A stretch of 64,000 nucleotides of DNA from Mikania micrantha (taxonomy: Eukaryota; Streptophyta; Magnoliopsida; Asterales; Asteraceae). Numbering within the stretch: the stretch's first letter is position 1; the number at the start of each line of letters is the position of its first letter. Made by a program: the position numbers and the translations under genes. Location of the stretch: assembly GCA_009363875.1 (NCBI GenBank), contig CM018689.1, positions 1,340,501-1,404,500 of the forward strand, written 5' to 3'. Below are positions 11,249 to 23,900 of this stretch, one piece after another. The notes under the pieces were generated by a model. The model had not been told where the DNA came from and did no database searches. It worked only from the letters and a program-made list of their open reading frames with translations.

Positions 11249-12949
11249 ATGGCTTCACAACCGAGAGCAACATCCGCATTACCTGTTGTTTCTGCTGCTA
11301 CTACTAACGTGTCTTCGCAGATCCCTATATTCTCCTACAAGAAGCCCAAAAATTCTAGAAAGAAGACCACATTTGTAGCCGAAAGTGTTCCATTGACCAA
11401 CATGACTACTACTGCTCATGTACTTGTTTCTAATCATGAGATTTTGAATATGTCTCAACAGGTACAACAAAAAATGATGGATCAACAAAGAATGAACCAG
11501 AGATTTCTTAGGGAGATGGAGAATTTGAAAGTTGAAAAGAATAAGCAACTTGAAAAATCTACTCCATTAGCTCCAAGGATCTTTAATTTTGGGACATCGG
11601 GGATGTCCAGGAATCATTTTGGAGACTTTATTCCCATGCAAACAAGCATCGAAATCTCATCAGGATCCCAAGATCTGGGGATATCTCGGGATAATATCCA
11701 CATTCCGAGAACTTTGCTTCCAACCCCCATCACTGGTAACACTTATAATTATTCTCCTATTGATACTACTAATCTTGGTTCTTCTCAAGAAACAAGAATA
11801 ACTCCCCAAGTGGCTAAAGAAATATAGAAACTTCAGGATATAATATCGAGCGTTCCAAGAGTAGTGAAACCTATCCCAGAAGTTCCTACGATTACTCACA
11901 GGATATCCAGATTTGCTCCACCCATATGCGATGCTGAGATCCCGAAACGATTCCAAACTCCCACCATGAAGTTGTATGATGGGACCACGGATCCTGAGGA
12001 ACATGTGGCACAGTATAGGGAAAGAATGGAGACCAATCCCATACCTCTACATCTGAAATAAGCTTGCTTATGCAAAGGATTTGGTTCAACATTAACAGGA
12101 GCAACCTTAAAGTGGCTACTTAATGTTCCTCGTTATTCGATTACATCATTTGCTCATTTGATTAACTTATTTAATAATTAGTTTTCTTGCAGCAGGACAT
12201 TTGAGAGGTTGACTAGTGATCTATACAGGATAACTCAGGGACCTGATGAATCTCTAATGATTTATGTCAACAAGTTTGGCAGAGAATCCTTGGATATCCC
12301 TAACCTTGATATCACTACAGCTGTTCAAGCATTTAAAATGGGATTACAAAGAAACTCACCATTTTTTGATGACTTGGTTATGAATCCTTGCAGGAATATG
12401 GATGAAATCCGAAACCGCGCATTAAGATTCATTAGGTTGGAAGATGATAATGAGATTCAGAAAAGGATTACTGCAACACCTCCTAATGATCACAACAAAA
12501 GGAAGCTGGAGTCTCCCACCAAAAAATCCTTCAAGTCCAAACCTTACTACAAGTCCGATAATCACAAGATTAATTATGTGGACAACGATGAGGATAAAGA
12601 AGAATATCCCAGGATATCTGATTACTGTTTTTCTGTCGATATTCCTGAACTAATGTGTGCTATGCAAGATTTAGGAGAAAAAGCAAGATGGCCTCCTAAG
12701 GATAAGATATTTGCTGCAAAAGACAAGTCTAAGTGGTGTGCATTCCATGAAGACTTTGTACATGTAACAGGAGATTGTATTGCCTTAAGAAAAGAAATAA
12801 GTTACCTACTCAGAAGGGGCCATCTCAAGGACCTACTTGGCAAAAGAAAAGAAAGGAGGCAGGATCCCAACGGATTCCTGAAGAGAGCTGCATCCCCACC
12901 AAAGGATGCCAAGGTAAATAATTTTATCTCTGAAGGGTCTGACATATAA
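11249..12949 (+). pseudogene. A gag (Tat lineage) with nonsense codons
   Basis: One frame starts MASQPRATS at 11249 and continues without frameshift to 12949, but has stops at 11825, 12059 and 12179. It has a disordered N-terminal region, a Retrotrans_gag core (LKWLLNVP, LINLFNN, LTSDLYRITQGPDESL, LDITTAVQAFKMGL, VMNPCRNMDEI) and a C-terminal Tat-type motif CAFHEDFVHVTGDCIALRKEI in place of the ordinary knuckle. In copy C the frame continues past the point where A stops at 12949, so gag and pol were probably one polyprotein. Lesions are substitutions only, as expected for methylated silenced copies. Confidence 0.85.
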
Positions 12950-13050
12950 GGTACCTCTTATTCTGCAGCCAGGAGACATGCTAAAGAATCTAAAATGGAG
13001 CATGGAGAGAGACCAACAAGGACATCGAGAAACAAGACTGGGAAAACATT

Positions 13051-13269
13051 ATGGATCCTCATCATGATGGGTTAGTAATTACTTTATATGTTGCTAACCA
13101 TTATGTCCGCAGGATATTTATAGATGGAGGAAGTTGAGTGAATATCATCCAATTGGAAACACTTAAAAGGATGAATATTCCTTAATCTGAGATAACACAA
13201 GTCATTGGTTCTAGTTGGATTTAGAGGGGAAGCTAAAGCCACTGTCGGAGAAATCAAACTACCCGTATA
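13051..13269 (+). pseudogene. A protease, interrupted by B
   Basis: MDPHHDGLVI starts at 13051. The active-site region reads IFIDGGS followed by a stop, then VNIIQLETLKRMNIP. B inserted at the triplets encoding the VYI of the related C protease. The remainder continues at 48539, which confirms that the two halves were once contiguous. Confidence 0.8.
13265..13269. repeat. Target duplication of B, left (GTATA)
   Basis: GTATA here and at 48539-48543 flank element B. Joining the flanks across B restores the protease coding order of A. Confidence 0.9.
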
Positions 13270-13898
13270 TGTTTTGGGTAAAATTAACAAGCTTAATTCT
13301 TAGTAAAACTGAATTAGAAAAGTGGGGTATTGTGTTTTACGAACAAATATGTTAAGTGTATCAAATCTGTGATTAGAATATCCCTGAGGATCCCTAGGGA
13401 TATTTCAGAATATAAAACAGAAAAATAACAAGACACTCGAGATTTAAACGAGGAAAAGCCTTTAATCCCTTAGGATTTCCTGCACAAAAACCTCGGGAGG
13501 TGGCAATAGTCACCCTGCCTAGAATTATTAATAAGAAAATGGGCAAAATACAATGAAAAAGCGCAATATGATCGATGCTAATAGTGTAAGTAAGCTTCTG
13601 TGGTTATCAGTGTGGTTCATGTGTCCTATATCGATCAATTGCCTCGGAATATATACAATGAAATTACAAAAAAAAGATTAACAACGTTCACATAGCCGTT
13701 GCGAATATCTCGGGACCTTTCCAAACATGGGAGACTTGTTCAAAATAATGGTGTGAAGTTCTCCTTATTGCCGTGTTCCATGATTAGTCAGTTGGAGTCC
13801 GATTCCGTGATTATTGCTAATTCATATGTCAACCTGTCACTTCCTGATATCTCGCAAACAAGATTAGGAATAAAGAGAGATAATGGTTAGTCGATAAT

Positions 13899-13903
13899 AT
13901 ATC
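13899..13903. repeat. Target duplication of G, left (ATATC)
   Basis: ATATC precedes G here and follows it at 26061-26065. The uninterrupted site occurs once at 48471-48475 in B's other LTR. Confidence 0.92.
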
Positions 13904-14348
13904 TGTCACACCCCGAGCCGGCGGGGTTGGATCGAAGTCTCTGTCGGGCGGAAGGTTCTCGGAGCGCGATATCGTGAATGATAATCATGATGATCAGATT
14001 GTTTACATAGCATCAATGTTAAGAATAATTAAGCACAATAAAATATAAACAAGGATTACAAAGTCAATGTTTAGTAATTTAACTAAGTAAACCTATCCAA
14101 AAGAATCAAATATATCTATCTTGTATTTGTACAAGATATCAAAAGAGATTCGTATTGATCTCAAGATGTGCTTCTTCAAAAGTCAACTAGGATCTATGTA
14201 TGGTCATCCTAGTATGCAAATCCTGAATATTAGCTTAATCCTATGCGTCACCTGAGAAAGCATGTAAGAAAACAAAGTCAACACAATGGTTGGTGAGTTC
14301 ATATAGTTTTTATGCAAAAAAATAGTTTGATAAATCCTTCGAATGAAA

Positions 14349-15040
14349 ACCTTAACCTCACCATTAACCACCTATACCATCTGGTTCAGTATGCTTATAT
14401 ATAGGGCATATGTAGGGGACAAGCCCCAGCCACCGTCCCACCACATACTGAACCACATGATATATTGTTCCTGATGATAATTAAGCGTCTCATCCTACCT
14501 GTTTGATTCCCAAAATGTTTGATTCCAAATGTTTGATTTCAATGTTTGATTCCATATGTTTGATTCCAATGTTTGATTTCATATGTTTGATTCTTTGTTT
14601 GATTCCGTATGTTTGATTTTATGAATTTGATTACCCTGTACTTGTTTACCTTGATTTCCCCAAATGACAACCTTAACCTCACTAACAACCACCTATGCTA
14701 TCCAACCAAGTATGCTTATATATAGGGCATATGTAGGGGACAAGCCCCAGCCAACGTCCCACCACATACCGGGCTGCTTAACATATTGTTATTAATGATA
14801 ATTAAGCATTTCATTCCACTACTTTGATTCCATGACATATGATTCTAAGCATTTTGTTTTCCTTGCCCATGTTTACTTTGTTTCCCCCGAAATGACAACC
14901 TTAACCTCACTAACAACCACCTATGCTATCCAACCAGGTATGCTTATGTATAGGGCATATGTAGAGGACAAGCCCCAGCCACCGACCCACCACATACCAG
15001 GCTGCTTAACATATTGTTATTAATGATAATTAAGCGTTTC
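14349..15040 (+). repeat. Three degenerate copies of a ~140-bp unit
   Basis: Copies begin near 14349, 14660 and 14895 with AACCTTAACCTCACTAACAA. Each has an inverted pair TATGC/GCATA around TATATA and then GGGGACAAGCCCCAGCCACC. Two stretches of a ~14-bp GTTTGATTCC unit separate the first and second copies (14502-14640). Related units occur in S1 (27640-27800) and F (50125-50275, 50365-50530). Confidence 0.75.
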
Positions 15041-15267
15041 ACTCCACACTATTGATTCCACAACGTATAAGTATCATGTTTAAGAGGCACCATCATGAAC
15101 AGTTGAAAACCTTTAGGAATTCAACATCCATCCACAATGATCCTAAATATGACTTGTGACATGTTCTGATAAAGGAACCTTCAAGTTAACACAAAGTCAA
15201 CTAGAAGAACCCAATCATTCTAGTCACTTGTCATAACCATGGATGAATCAAGAAGAACACTGAATGA

Positions 15268-15510
15268 CTAGTAGGGGTTGATACACCGGTCAACACGCGG
15301 CGGCCAATCAGTCTGTCTTACATGACTCTGACAAAAAAGAACACTGATGACTAGTAGGGGTTGACACACAGGTCAACACGCGGCGGCCAACAGTCTGTCT
15401 TACAATGTCCAAAAGTTTATGCATACAAGTCTCAAGCATTCACATAGTTTCACTGATGACTAGTAGGAGTTAACACACAGGTCCACACGCGGCGGTCAAT
15501 CAGTCTTTTG
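15268..15510 (+). repeat. Three copies of a hairpin unit with TTGAC/GTCAA arms
   Basis: Units near 15268, 15351 and 15457 read GACTAGTAGGGGTTGACACA, then GGTCAACACGCGGCGG, then CAATCAGTCTG. GTTGAC and GTCAAC form inverted arms and contain the W-box core TTGAC. The first copy has GTTGAT. Confidence 0.7.
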
Positions 15511-15760
15511 TTTAAGCATCCAATGTTTCAAGCATTCAAGTGTTCAAGCATCCCAATGTATCAAGCATTCCAAGTGTTCATGTATCCCAAGTATATCACG
15601 CATTCAAGTATTCAAGTATCCCAAATGTATCAAGCATTCACGTGTTTCAAGTATTCTAAGTATAACAAGTATTCACGTGTTTTTAAGTATTTCAAGTGTA
15701 TAAAGCATCCAAGTGTTTCAAGCATCTCACCCATATAAGTATTTCCAAGCATATAAGTTT
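15505..15760 (+). repeat. Short tandem CAAGCATTCAAGTGTTT-like repeats
   Basis: About 15 imperfect copies of a 15-18 bp unit of the type CAAGTATTCAAGTGTTTCAA. The open frames through this tract are a by-product of the repeat. The counterpart in the other LTR is 22555-22800. Confidence 0.7.
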
Positions 15761-17285
15761 TCAAGTTATGTTTAAGTAAGTAATTGTAAGTGTTAAAACA
15801 GTTTAACACTTAACTAAAAGTATAGAAAATTAACTTTCTGAAATCATTATATAAAGTATTAGTGTTTAATATAAGCATTTCCAAAGTTTTAACATCGAGT
15901 ATATAGTTAAACATAAAGTTTATAAGTAAAACCTCGATTTTGTAGATTAAGTACACAGAAAGTTTAAGTATTAAGTTGATATCATAAACGTTTAGCATAA
16001 GATTTAGGCTTCAAGTCTATATTGTAAGCCTCAAGTATGTAGTTTAGACTTCTTGTTTATAGTATAAGTATCAAGTTTATAGTTTCTCAAAGTATACTAG
16101 TTCCCCGTTTGATCACAAAGTGTTCGTATAAAGTAAATAAGTATAAAGTAAATAGCATTTGCTATTTACACTATAGCCTTAGTCTTTGGTTTCCCACCCA
16201 AGCATTTCAATTTAAAGCATTTGTATAAGCATTGTAAATATGTGTAAAAGCATTTAATAAACGTTTCAATAATTGTTTAACATGCTTCTCAGTCTCGAAG
16301 TAAAACAAAAGGTTTGAAAAGGGACAGATGAACTCACCTGGTGTTTGAAGTGGTTGACTAAGCAAACAAGAATACGCACGCTCTTTGTCTGTACTTGTTA
16401 TAATGTTCACATTCCTGTATTAATTTCATAGTATTTGTAGCTTCTAAGTTCGTGTTGTAATGATTCATATACGTGTGAACGTTAGTGTTAGCCCTAGAGT
16501 GGGCTAATGCACATAAGTCTCGTTAATCATTCGGCCCTTATTCATTGTTCTTGGATTTTACTAATGTGTAACCATTTAAAGTAAATGTTTAGTACATGAT
16601 GTTATATATCCTCATGTTACACTCATCGCCACTTTATTCTTTAAAAGTAATTGGTAAGTGTTATGTTTAAATGACCATGAAAATGTTGCCACCTTTGTAG
16701 TAGTACTCCAAGACCACCACGCCGGTTATGATATTTTGAATCAATTCATTCAATATAGCTAAACTTCCATCTAATGGGCCGAATGAGTTTAATAAGCATA
16801 TAATTGTTCATGGGCCGGCTTAAGAAATCATGGTCGTTTAAGGTTATGTATGAGCCGAATAAATCCCATGGGTCAAAGGATGTGTGATGAGTCAATTTCA
16901 TAGGCTATTGGGCCAACCCATTGGGCCGAATAAAATATGGGCCTCACTAAGGAGTTTAGGCCAATTGGTTTGGGTCTTGGATTGGGTAAGTGATTGGGCC
17001 GAAGGTTATTTGGGTCACATAAGTGGTGTGGACCGTAACAAGGAATGTCATGGCCCGAGTTATTCATGGGCCTGATGAATGTTGGGCCGAAATAGAGAGT
17101 GGGTTGGCACATCAGTTTGGGCCCATCTATTTGGTTTGAATTATGTGTGTTATGGGCCTAATAGATGGGCTAGGAACTTGCTGTTTAGACCAACTTCCAA
17201 GGGGCCGAATTTTTATAATTCAAACGAAGTAGGATGAGCAGATGGATCTTATTCAATCGGTATGGGTTTATCACCTTCAGGGTAT

Positions 17286-17790
17286 TATGACCAGCGAACC
17301 TATTGGTTCACGCAGCTAAGGTTCGGCCCAGCTATGGTACCAACGAACCCTATGGTTCGTTCATGATGTGAGGGGTTCGGCTAAGCTTCCCTACTACCAT
17401 AGGTTCGTGGGGTGTGGAAGCAGTAAGGTTCGGCGTCCATCAAGGTTAGGCTAGGGTTCGCGTAGTATGATAACCAGTATGGTTCGTGAGCATGAGACGT
17501 AGGTTCGCCAGATGGGTGGGTTCGCCACCCTTGCATGGTTCGGCTAGATGATGGGAATCGAAGGGCTCGTCCAACTCGAGGGTTCGGCATAGGTTCGCCC
17601 ATGCACTCATGCATGGGTTCGGCTAACTGGTCTAGTAAGGTTCGTAGCTCCTTCCCAGGTTCGCCACAATTGGGTTTGAAAGATTCGACTGTTTGTGCAT
17701 GTAGGGTTCGCCGGGGTTCGTTGCCCAGTGAGGGTTCGTGCACCTGCTTGGGTTCGTCTGATGCAGTCTCCGACCAGCCACGAACCCACG
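17286..17790. repeat. GGTTCG-rich array
   Basis: The hexamer GGTTCG (with G, C or T after it) recurs about every 15-35 bp, over 20 times in 500 bp, with irregular sequence between. It falls in the predicted first exon of the LTR leader (CGAACC in the transcript). Counterparts: 24358-24860 in the other G LTR and 31100-31500 in S1. Confidence 0.7.
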
Positions 17791-18190
17791 AACCTGTGCA
17801 CTGGATCATCATCAAATCTGATGTGTGGGTGTTCCTAGGGTATGGGGACGCTAATAACAGCCATCAAAGGTGTAATACGTGTGCGTGTAAGAGTTATTTT
17901 CCGGTCATGAGTCTTGGTCGAACAAGATGAAGAAAACCCTATTTTTCGTGAAGTTCAATGCTTCTTACCTCGACAATGGCTGGACAAAATCTCAGATCGG
18001 TTGTTCTTCTAGGTAGAGCTCGTTCCTAGCTACGCGTGGACACCAAGAACTCGCGATTCCGTTGAGATTGAGCTCGATCTTGAAGGTTGAAGATGAGATC
18101 TTAGAGTGAGAGAGAGAGAGAGAGAACGAGGGTGAGAGCTAGAGAGAGAGAATGGCTGGAAAAATGAGGAGAAAGCCTCATTTTTTTGGC

Positions 18191-18198
18191 TTTAAATA
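18191..18198 (-). promoter_or_regulatory. TATA-like box of G 3' LTR
   Basis: On the minus strand TATTTAAA, followed downstream by CT-rich DNA (complement of the GAGAGA tract at 18110-18155), a common plant start-site context. The copy in the 5' LTR is at 25264-25271. Confidence 0.5.
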
Positions 18199-18987
18199 CC
18201 CCGAGGGTATTTGGGTTTGTTTCGGTTGCTCGGTTTTCGTTTCCGTTGCGGTTCCGGTTCGTAACGCGCGTAATTACTTAATTTAAATTATTTTAAAGGT
18301 TGTAATTCCTAATAAATACTAAATATTTAATTTTCTTGAATTATTTGCCGTAATTTGTTATTTTACGTGTTTAGTTAACTTTTCGCGTATTTTATACTTT
18401 ACATGTTTTAATTAAAATAGTTTCGTTTTAATTTACTTCTGATGAGTTTCAAAATTGTAAAACAGGAAATATTATATTTCCTTAAATTTATTATCGTTCG
18501 AAACGTCTTTGTTTTCGTTTCGTCAGAAAACGTCACTTACGCGCGTCTTCGTACAGAGCGCTAACTGTACGAACACGATCGTACGTTTCACTTTCTGATT
18601 TTTTTTTGTTTTCTACTTTTAAATCATTGTTTCAGATCGTTAAACTATCAGATTTATTCGTACAGATCGTCACCTATACGAATAGTTCGTCAGTCTAGCT
18701 TTCCGTAACAACAACTGTTATTGTTTTGTTCTGTTTATCCTCACATACGTTTAAACCTAATAATACAAAAATCAAGCATGTTTGCATCTATTCATGATTA
18801 TCTGATGTGTTTCTGACTGTTTAAACCATGAGATTTAAATCAGGATTTCAGAAACATCGTGTAATAGTTTATGTTCATCATCGAATGTTAATAGCTTCTA
18901 TGTATTTCTTCTAGTTTGCACCTGAGTTACTGTACAGGTTACTGTACAGTTTACTGTTTCGGTAATGATTCCGGCACAGATGTTACA

Positions 18988-19023
18988 GTCTCCCCTTGTT
19001 AAAGAAATTTCGTCCCGAAATTT
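18988..19023 (-). other. G polypurine tract and palindrome
   Basis: On the minus strand AACAAGGGGAGAC directly precedes the LTR start TGTAACA. Just upstream lies AAATTTCGTCCCGAAATTT (19005-19023), a near-perfect palindrome shared with F and, with small changes, X and E. Confidence 0.85.
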
Positions 19024-19074
19024 AAAAGTTATTATCGGGTACAACTTTCCTTGTAACAAATGGGAAACCTTTGT

Positions 19075-19140
19075 TTGAAGTGATGTCCCTACGCTCCCAA
19101 ATAAACTCTGGGTCACGTTTGGGATCTTTATGTATGTCCT
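19075..19140 (-). pseudogene. Chromodomain C-terminal remnant in G
   Basis: The minus strand reads DPKRDPEFIWERRDIT, which matches the end of the chromodomain in X (SKRGPKFTWERVDQM). It is all that remains of pol, and shows that G arose from a chromovirus by deletion between the end of gag and the end of integrase. Confidence 0.65.
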
Positions 19141-19454
19141 CACAGTTCTGCTAATCTTATTGCTCATAGTTGTCTTACTGTTACGGCTTGCTAAGTCTCT
19201 GTATGATTCTAACACTTTATTGTTCAAAACTAACTCATGCAATAAGCATCAATTGTTACACAACCTTAGTGTTAGTGGTGGTTTCCTGTGTATGTTCTGT
19301 GCATTAACTAAGGATTCTTTCATTGTTTATACGCAATAAAAGAGTTCTTAAGTTCTCATGGAATACGTATGTGGTTATACTTAATAAGAATAAGATAAGT
19401 TTCTTATTCATACTAGTATCAAAATAAAATGAAATCTTATGAGTTAAAGAGGTG
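19141..19454. other. Non-coding segment between gag and pol remnant in G
   Basis: About 310 bp without coding signal. It is similar to 63770-64000 in element F, so the segment is a shared family part rather than random fill. Confidence 0.5.
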
Positions 19455-20765
19455 TCACATACCAGTACCCGTTTCCGGGTCTTGGTGTGCAGCAGGGGCT
19501 CCTATCATGAAGGCTCTTCCCCTCGGTACTTGATCTCCCGGTTGTGCCCTCTTTGGTCAGTTCCTAGAGAAATGATCTAGTTCTCCACAGTTAAAGCATC
19601 CCTGATTGTTGTTGTTGTTGTTGCCAAGGTTTTGTGGTGGTGGTTTTGCCTTAGTAGCATTGTTCACAGCCGGAGTCGGTGAAGTTCGACAGTGTTGAGC
19701 TATATGGCCTTTTCGGCCACAGTTGGTACACTGCCTACACGGCATAGTGTCAGCATGATGAAACTGACATTGTGCACATTGAGGATGTACACCAGTGTAA
19801 GGTTTGCGTGCAGCTTTAGTAGATACTGCAGCAACTTGATTGAGTGGTGTGGGCATCGCGTATTGTTGGATGGCCTTTTGTTTCTTCTTTGGTTGTTTCT
19901 CCTTAGTCTTGTCCGAATCATCTTTCAGTTCTCCGGACTTCACCATCACATCAGTAAGTTTAGCTGACAAGGAGATAGCAGACTCTAAAGTTGCAGGGTT
20001 TGCAGCAAGTACAATGCCCTGAATGCAGGATGGTAATCCTCCTACATATCGATCAATTCGCTTTTCCAGTGTTGGCACCATCTCAGGCACAAGGCTACCA
20101 ATTCATGATAGCGAGTAGTGTATGTCATGTGATCAGCTCCTTTCATCACATGATTTGAGAGTTCAACTTCCAAGTTCTGTAGTTCGTGCTTAGGACAGAA
20201 CTCATTCCTCAAGAGGGTTTTGAATTCTGCCCAAGGCATGGCTAGTGCTTCATCCCTACCTCGAGCGTTTATCTGTGAGTTCCACCAAGTTAGGGCACGA
20301 TTACTGAAAGATCCCGCAGCATAGCGAACCTTATGTCTTTCCAGACAACTGTTTAGGTCCAACGTATTTTCCATCTTCTCTAGCCATTGGATCAGTCCAA
20401 CGGATCCTTCAACACCGCTAAAGCTTGGCGGTTTGCATCCTACGAATGATTTGTATGAACAGTCTGATTTAGCGCCGGTGTTTCCACTAGTTTCCCCCCG
20501 TAGTACGCTCGGAGTTGTTACCGTGGTCTCGAATCCTGTTGATCATCTCCGGAATAATATCCTTCATCTGGTTAGTCAACTGGCTACTCAGTAATGTTGC
20601 CAAGGCAACTGTAGCAGGGTCCAGAACTAAAGCTGCATTCGGATTCAGAGGAGGACTATGTGGAGGAGGGGGCAGCGGTGGTGAATCTGGCGGTGATGGT
20701 GTCGATGAGTGAGGTGCAGAAGTCTGTGGTGTAGGTACCGGGGTCGGTTGTCTTCTAGGCTGCAT
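19455..20765 (-). pseudogene. G gag (chromovirus type), broken
   Basis: Starts MQPRRQPTP at 20765, with a Pro-rich N-terminus, then the gag core (CKPPSFSGVEG, LIQWLEKMENT, ALTWWNSQINARG, MPWAEFKTLLRNEFCP, IDRYVGGLPS), basic linker KEKQPKKKQK and two knuckles, CTNCGRKGHIAQHC and CFNCGELDHFSRN. The last Cys codon of the second knuckle is a stop (19557-19559). Two frameshifts lie at about 20470-20490 and 20080-20095. After the stop the frame continues GDQVPRGRAFMIGAPAA and ends at 19455, where the protease would begin in a complete element. It is not expected to make a full Gag. Confidence 0.88.
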
Positions 20766-20918
20766 TCTGATCGTAACCAAAGATATTGGTTAGAGTAGTG
20801 ATCGAATGTAGAAGACACAATGCAAACTTAAGTCTTATGTTCTCTACATGAGGGTCCCTAAGTTATAGTCTAGGTCAAACCGTTTAAGTATGTGACCTAT
20901 TATTCTCTATAACCTTGA

Positions 20919-20930
20919 GCTCTGATACCA
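20919..20930 (-). other. Primer binding site of G (initiator Met-tRNA)
   Basis: The minus strand reads TGGTATCAGAGC three bases from the LTR end. This is the usual site for plant initiator Met-tRNA. Confidence 0.92.
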
Positions 20931-20933
20931 ATC

Positions 20934-23900
20934 TGTCACACCCCGAGCCGGCGGGGTTGGATCGAAGTCTCCGTCGGACGGAAGGTTCTCGGAGCGCGAT
21001 ATCGTGAATGATAATCGTGATGATCAGATTGTTTACATAGCATCAATGTTAAGAATAATTAAGCACAATAAAATATAAACTAGGATTACAAAGTTAAAAT
21101 ACAAAGTCAATGTTTAGTAATTTAACTAAGTAAACCTATCCAAAAGAATCAAATATATCTATCTTGTATTTGTACAAGATATCAAAAGAGATTCGTATTG
21201 ATCTCAAGATGTGCTTCTTCAAAAGTCAACTAGGATCTATGTCTGGTCATCCTAGTATGCAAATCCTGAATATTAGCTTAATCCTGTGCGTCACCTGAGA
21301 AAGCATGTAAGAAAACAAAGTCAACACAATGGTTGGTGAGTTCATATAGTTTTTATGCAAAAAAATAGTTTGATAAATCCTTCGAATGAAAACCTTAACC
21401 TCACCATTAACCACCTATACCATCTGGTTCAGTATGCTTATATATAGGGCATATGTAGGGGACAAGCCCCAGCCACCGTCCCACCATATACTGAACCACA
21501 TGATATATTGTTCCTGATGATAATTAAGCGTCTCATCCTACCTGTTTGATTCCCAAAATGTTTGATTCCAAATGTTTGATTTCAATGTTTGATTCCATAT
21601 GTTTGATTCCAATGTTTGATTTCATATGTTTGATTCTTTGTTTGATTCCGTATGTTTGATTTTATGAATTTGATTACCCTGTACTTGTTTACCTTGATTT
21701 CCCCAATTGACAACCTTAACCTCACTAACAACCACCTATGCTATCCAACCAAGTATGCTTATATATAGGGCATATGTAGGGGACAAGCCCCAGCCACCGT
21801 CCCACCACATACCGGGCTGCTTAACATATTGTTATTAATGATAATTAAGCATTTCATTCCACTACTTTGATTCCATGACATATGATTCTAAGCATTTTGT
21901 TTTCCTTGCCCATGTTTACTTTGTTTCCCCCGAAATGACAACCTTAACCTCACTAACAACCACCTATGCTATCTAACCAAGTATGCTTATGTATAGGGCA
22001 TATGTAGGGGACAAGCCCCAGCCACCGACCCACCACATACCGGGCTGCTTAACATATTGTTATTAATGATAATTAAGCGTTTCACTCCACACTATTGATT
22101 CCACAACGTATAAGTATCATGTTTAAGAGGCACCATCATGAACAGTTGAAAACCTTTAGGAATTCAACATCCATCCACAATGATCCTAAATATGACTTGT
22201 GACATGTTCTGATAAAGGAACCTTCAAGTTAACACAAAGTCAACTAGAAGAACCCAATCATTCTAGTCACTTGTCATAACCATGGATGAATCAAGAAGAA
22301 CACTGAATGACTAGTAGGGGTTGACACACCGGTCAACACGCGGTGGCCAATCAGTCTGTCTTACATGACTCTGACAAAGAAGAACACTGATGACTAGTAG
22401 GGGTTGACACACAGGTCAACACGCGGCGGCCAACAGTCTGTCTTACAATGTCCAAAAGTTTATGCATACAAGTCTCAAGCATTCACATAGTTTCACTGAT
22501 GACTAGTAGGAGTTGACACACAGGTCCACACGCGGCGGTCAATCAGTCTTTTGTTTAAGCATCCAATGTTTCAAGCATTCAAGTGTTCAAGCATCCCAAT
22601 TTATCAAGCATTCCAAGTGTTCATGTATCCCAAGTATATCACGCATTCAAGTATTCAAGTATCCCAAATGTATCAAGCATTCACGTGTTTCAAGTATTCT
22701 AAGTATAACAAGTATACACGTGTTTTTAAGTATTTCAAGTTTATAAAGCATCCAAGTGTTTCAAGCATCTCACCCATATAAGTATTTCCAAGCATATAAG
22801 TTTTCAAGTTATGTTTAAGTAAGTAATTGTAAGTGTTAAAACAGTTTAACACTTAACTAAAAGTATAGAAAATTTACTTTCTGAAATCATTATATAAAGT
22901 ATTAGTGTTTAATATAAGCATTTCCAAAGTTTTAACATCGAGTATGTAGTTAAACATAAAGTTTATAAATAAAACCTCGATTTTGTAGATTAAGTACATA
23001 GCTTATAGCATAAATATTTAACTCAAAGTTTAAGTATTAAGTTGATATCATAAACGTTTAGCATAAGATTTAGGCTTCAAGTCTATATTGTAAGCCTCAA
23101 GTATGTAGTTTAGACTTCTTGTTTATAGTATAAGTATCAAGTTTATAGTTTCTCAAAGTATACTAGTTCCCCGTTTGATCACAAAGTGTTCGTATAAAGT
23201 AAATAAGTATAAAGTAAATAGCATTTGCTATTTACACTATAGCCTTAGTCTTTGGTTTCCCACCCAAGCATTTCAATTTAAAGCATTTGTATAAGCATTG
23301 TAAATATGTGTAAAAGCATTTATTAAACGTTTCAATAATTGTTTAACATGCTTCTCAGTCCCGAAGTAAAACAAAATGTTTGAAAAGGGACAGATGAACT
23401 CACCTGGTGTTTGAAGTGGTTGACTTAGCAAACAAGAATACGCGCACTCTTTGTCTGTACTTGTTATAATGTTCACAATCCTGTATTAATTTCATAGTAT
23501 TTGTAGCTTGTAAGTTCGTGTTGTAATGATTCATATACGTGTGAACGTTAGTGTTAGCCCTAGAGTGGGCTAATGCACATAAGTCTCGTTAATCATTCGA
23601 CCCTTATTCATTGTTCTTGGATTTTACTAATGTGTAACCATTTATAGTAAATGTTTAGTACATGATGTTATATATCCTCATGTTACACTCATCGCCACTT
23701 CATTCTTTAAAAGTAATTGGTAAGTGTTATGTTTAAATGACCATGAAAATGTTGCCACCTTTGTAGTAGTACTCCAAGACCACCACGCCGGTTATGATAT
23801 TTTGAATCAATTCATTCATTATAGCTAAACTTCCATCTAATGGGCCTAATGAGTTTAATAAGCTTATAATTGTTCATGGGCTGACTTAAGAAATCATGGT

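Larger units (their letters stand above)
10548..13269 (+). mobile_element. Element A: Tat-lineage retrotransposon, 5' part
   Basis: A has a 5' LTR, primer site, gag and the start of the protease on the plus strand. It is interrupted by element B at the protease and resumes at 48539-49666 before F interrupts it. The 5-bp flank before the LTR is GTTGT; its partner lies beyond the window. A is older than B and F, which sit in it, and younger than X, into which it inserted. Confidence 0.85.
14252..16337 (-). other. Predicted leader intron in G 3' LTR
   Basis: Donor CACCAG/GTGAGTTCATC at 16337; acceptor TTCTTACATGCTTTCTCAG/G ending at 14252; CTCACCAAC at 14289-14297, about 40 nt upstream. All tandem arrays of the LTR fall inside the 2086-nt predicted intron. 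Confidence 0.5.
13904..18987 (-). repeat. 3' LTR of G (5084 bp)
   Basis: It starts TGTCACACCCCGAGCC and ends GATGTTACA on the plus strand (TGTAACATC start on the minus strand). Compared with the other LTR it lacks about 14 bp near 14060 and about 24 bp near 15960. From right to left it contains U3 with TATA (18191-18198), GA-rich tract 18110-18155, GGTTCG-rich region 17286-17790, GGGCCGAA-rich region 16780-17220, and tandem repeats 14349-15760. Confidence 0.92.

Noticed and set aside
14349..15760. CRISPR-like array of repeats and spacers
   Set aside because: Units are imperfect, of several lengths, lie in both LTRs of a plant retroelement, and no cas genes are present.
17381..17815. 144-codon minus-strand open frame (and similar ones at 24447-24848) as a gene
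   Set aside because: The frame arises from the GGTTCG array inside the LTR, has no domain and differs between the two LTRs by frame.
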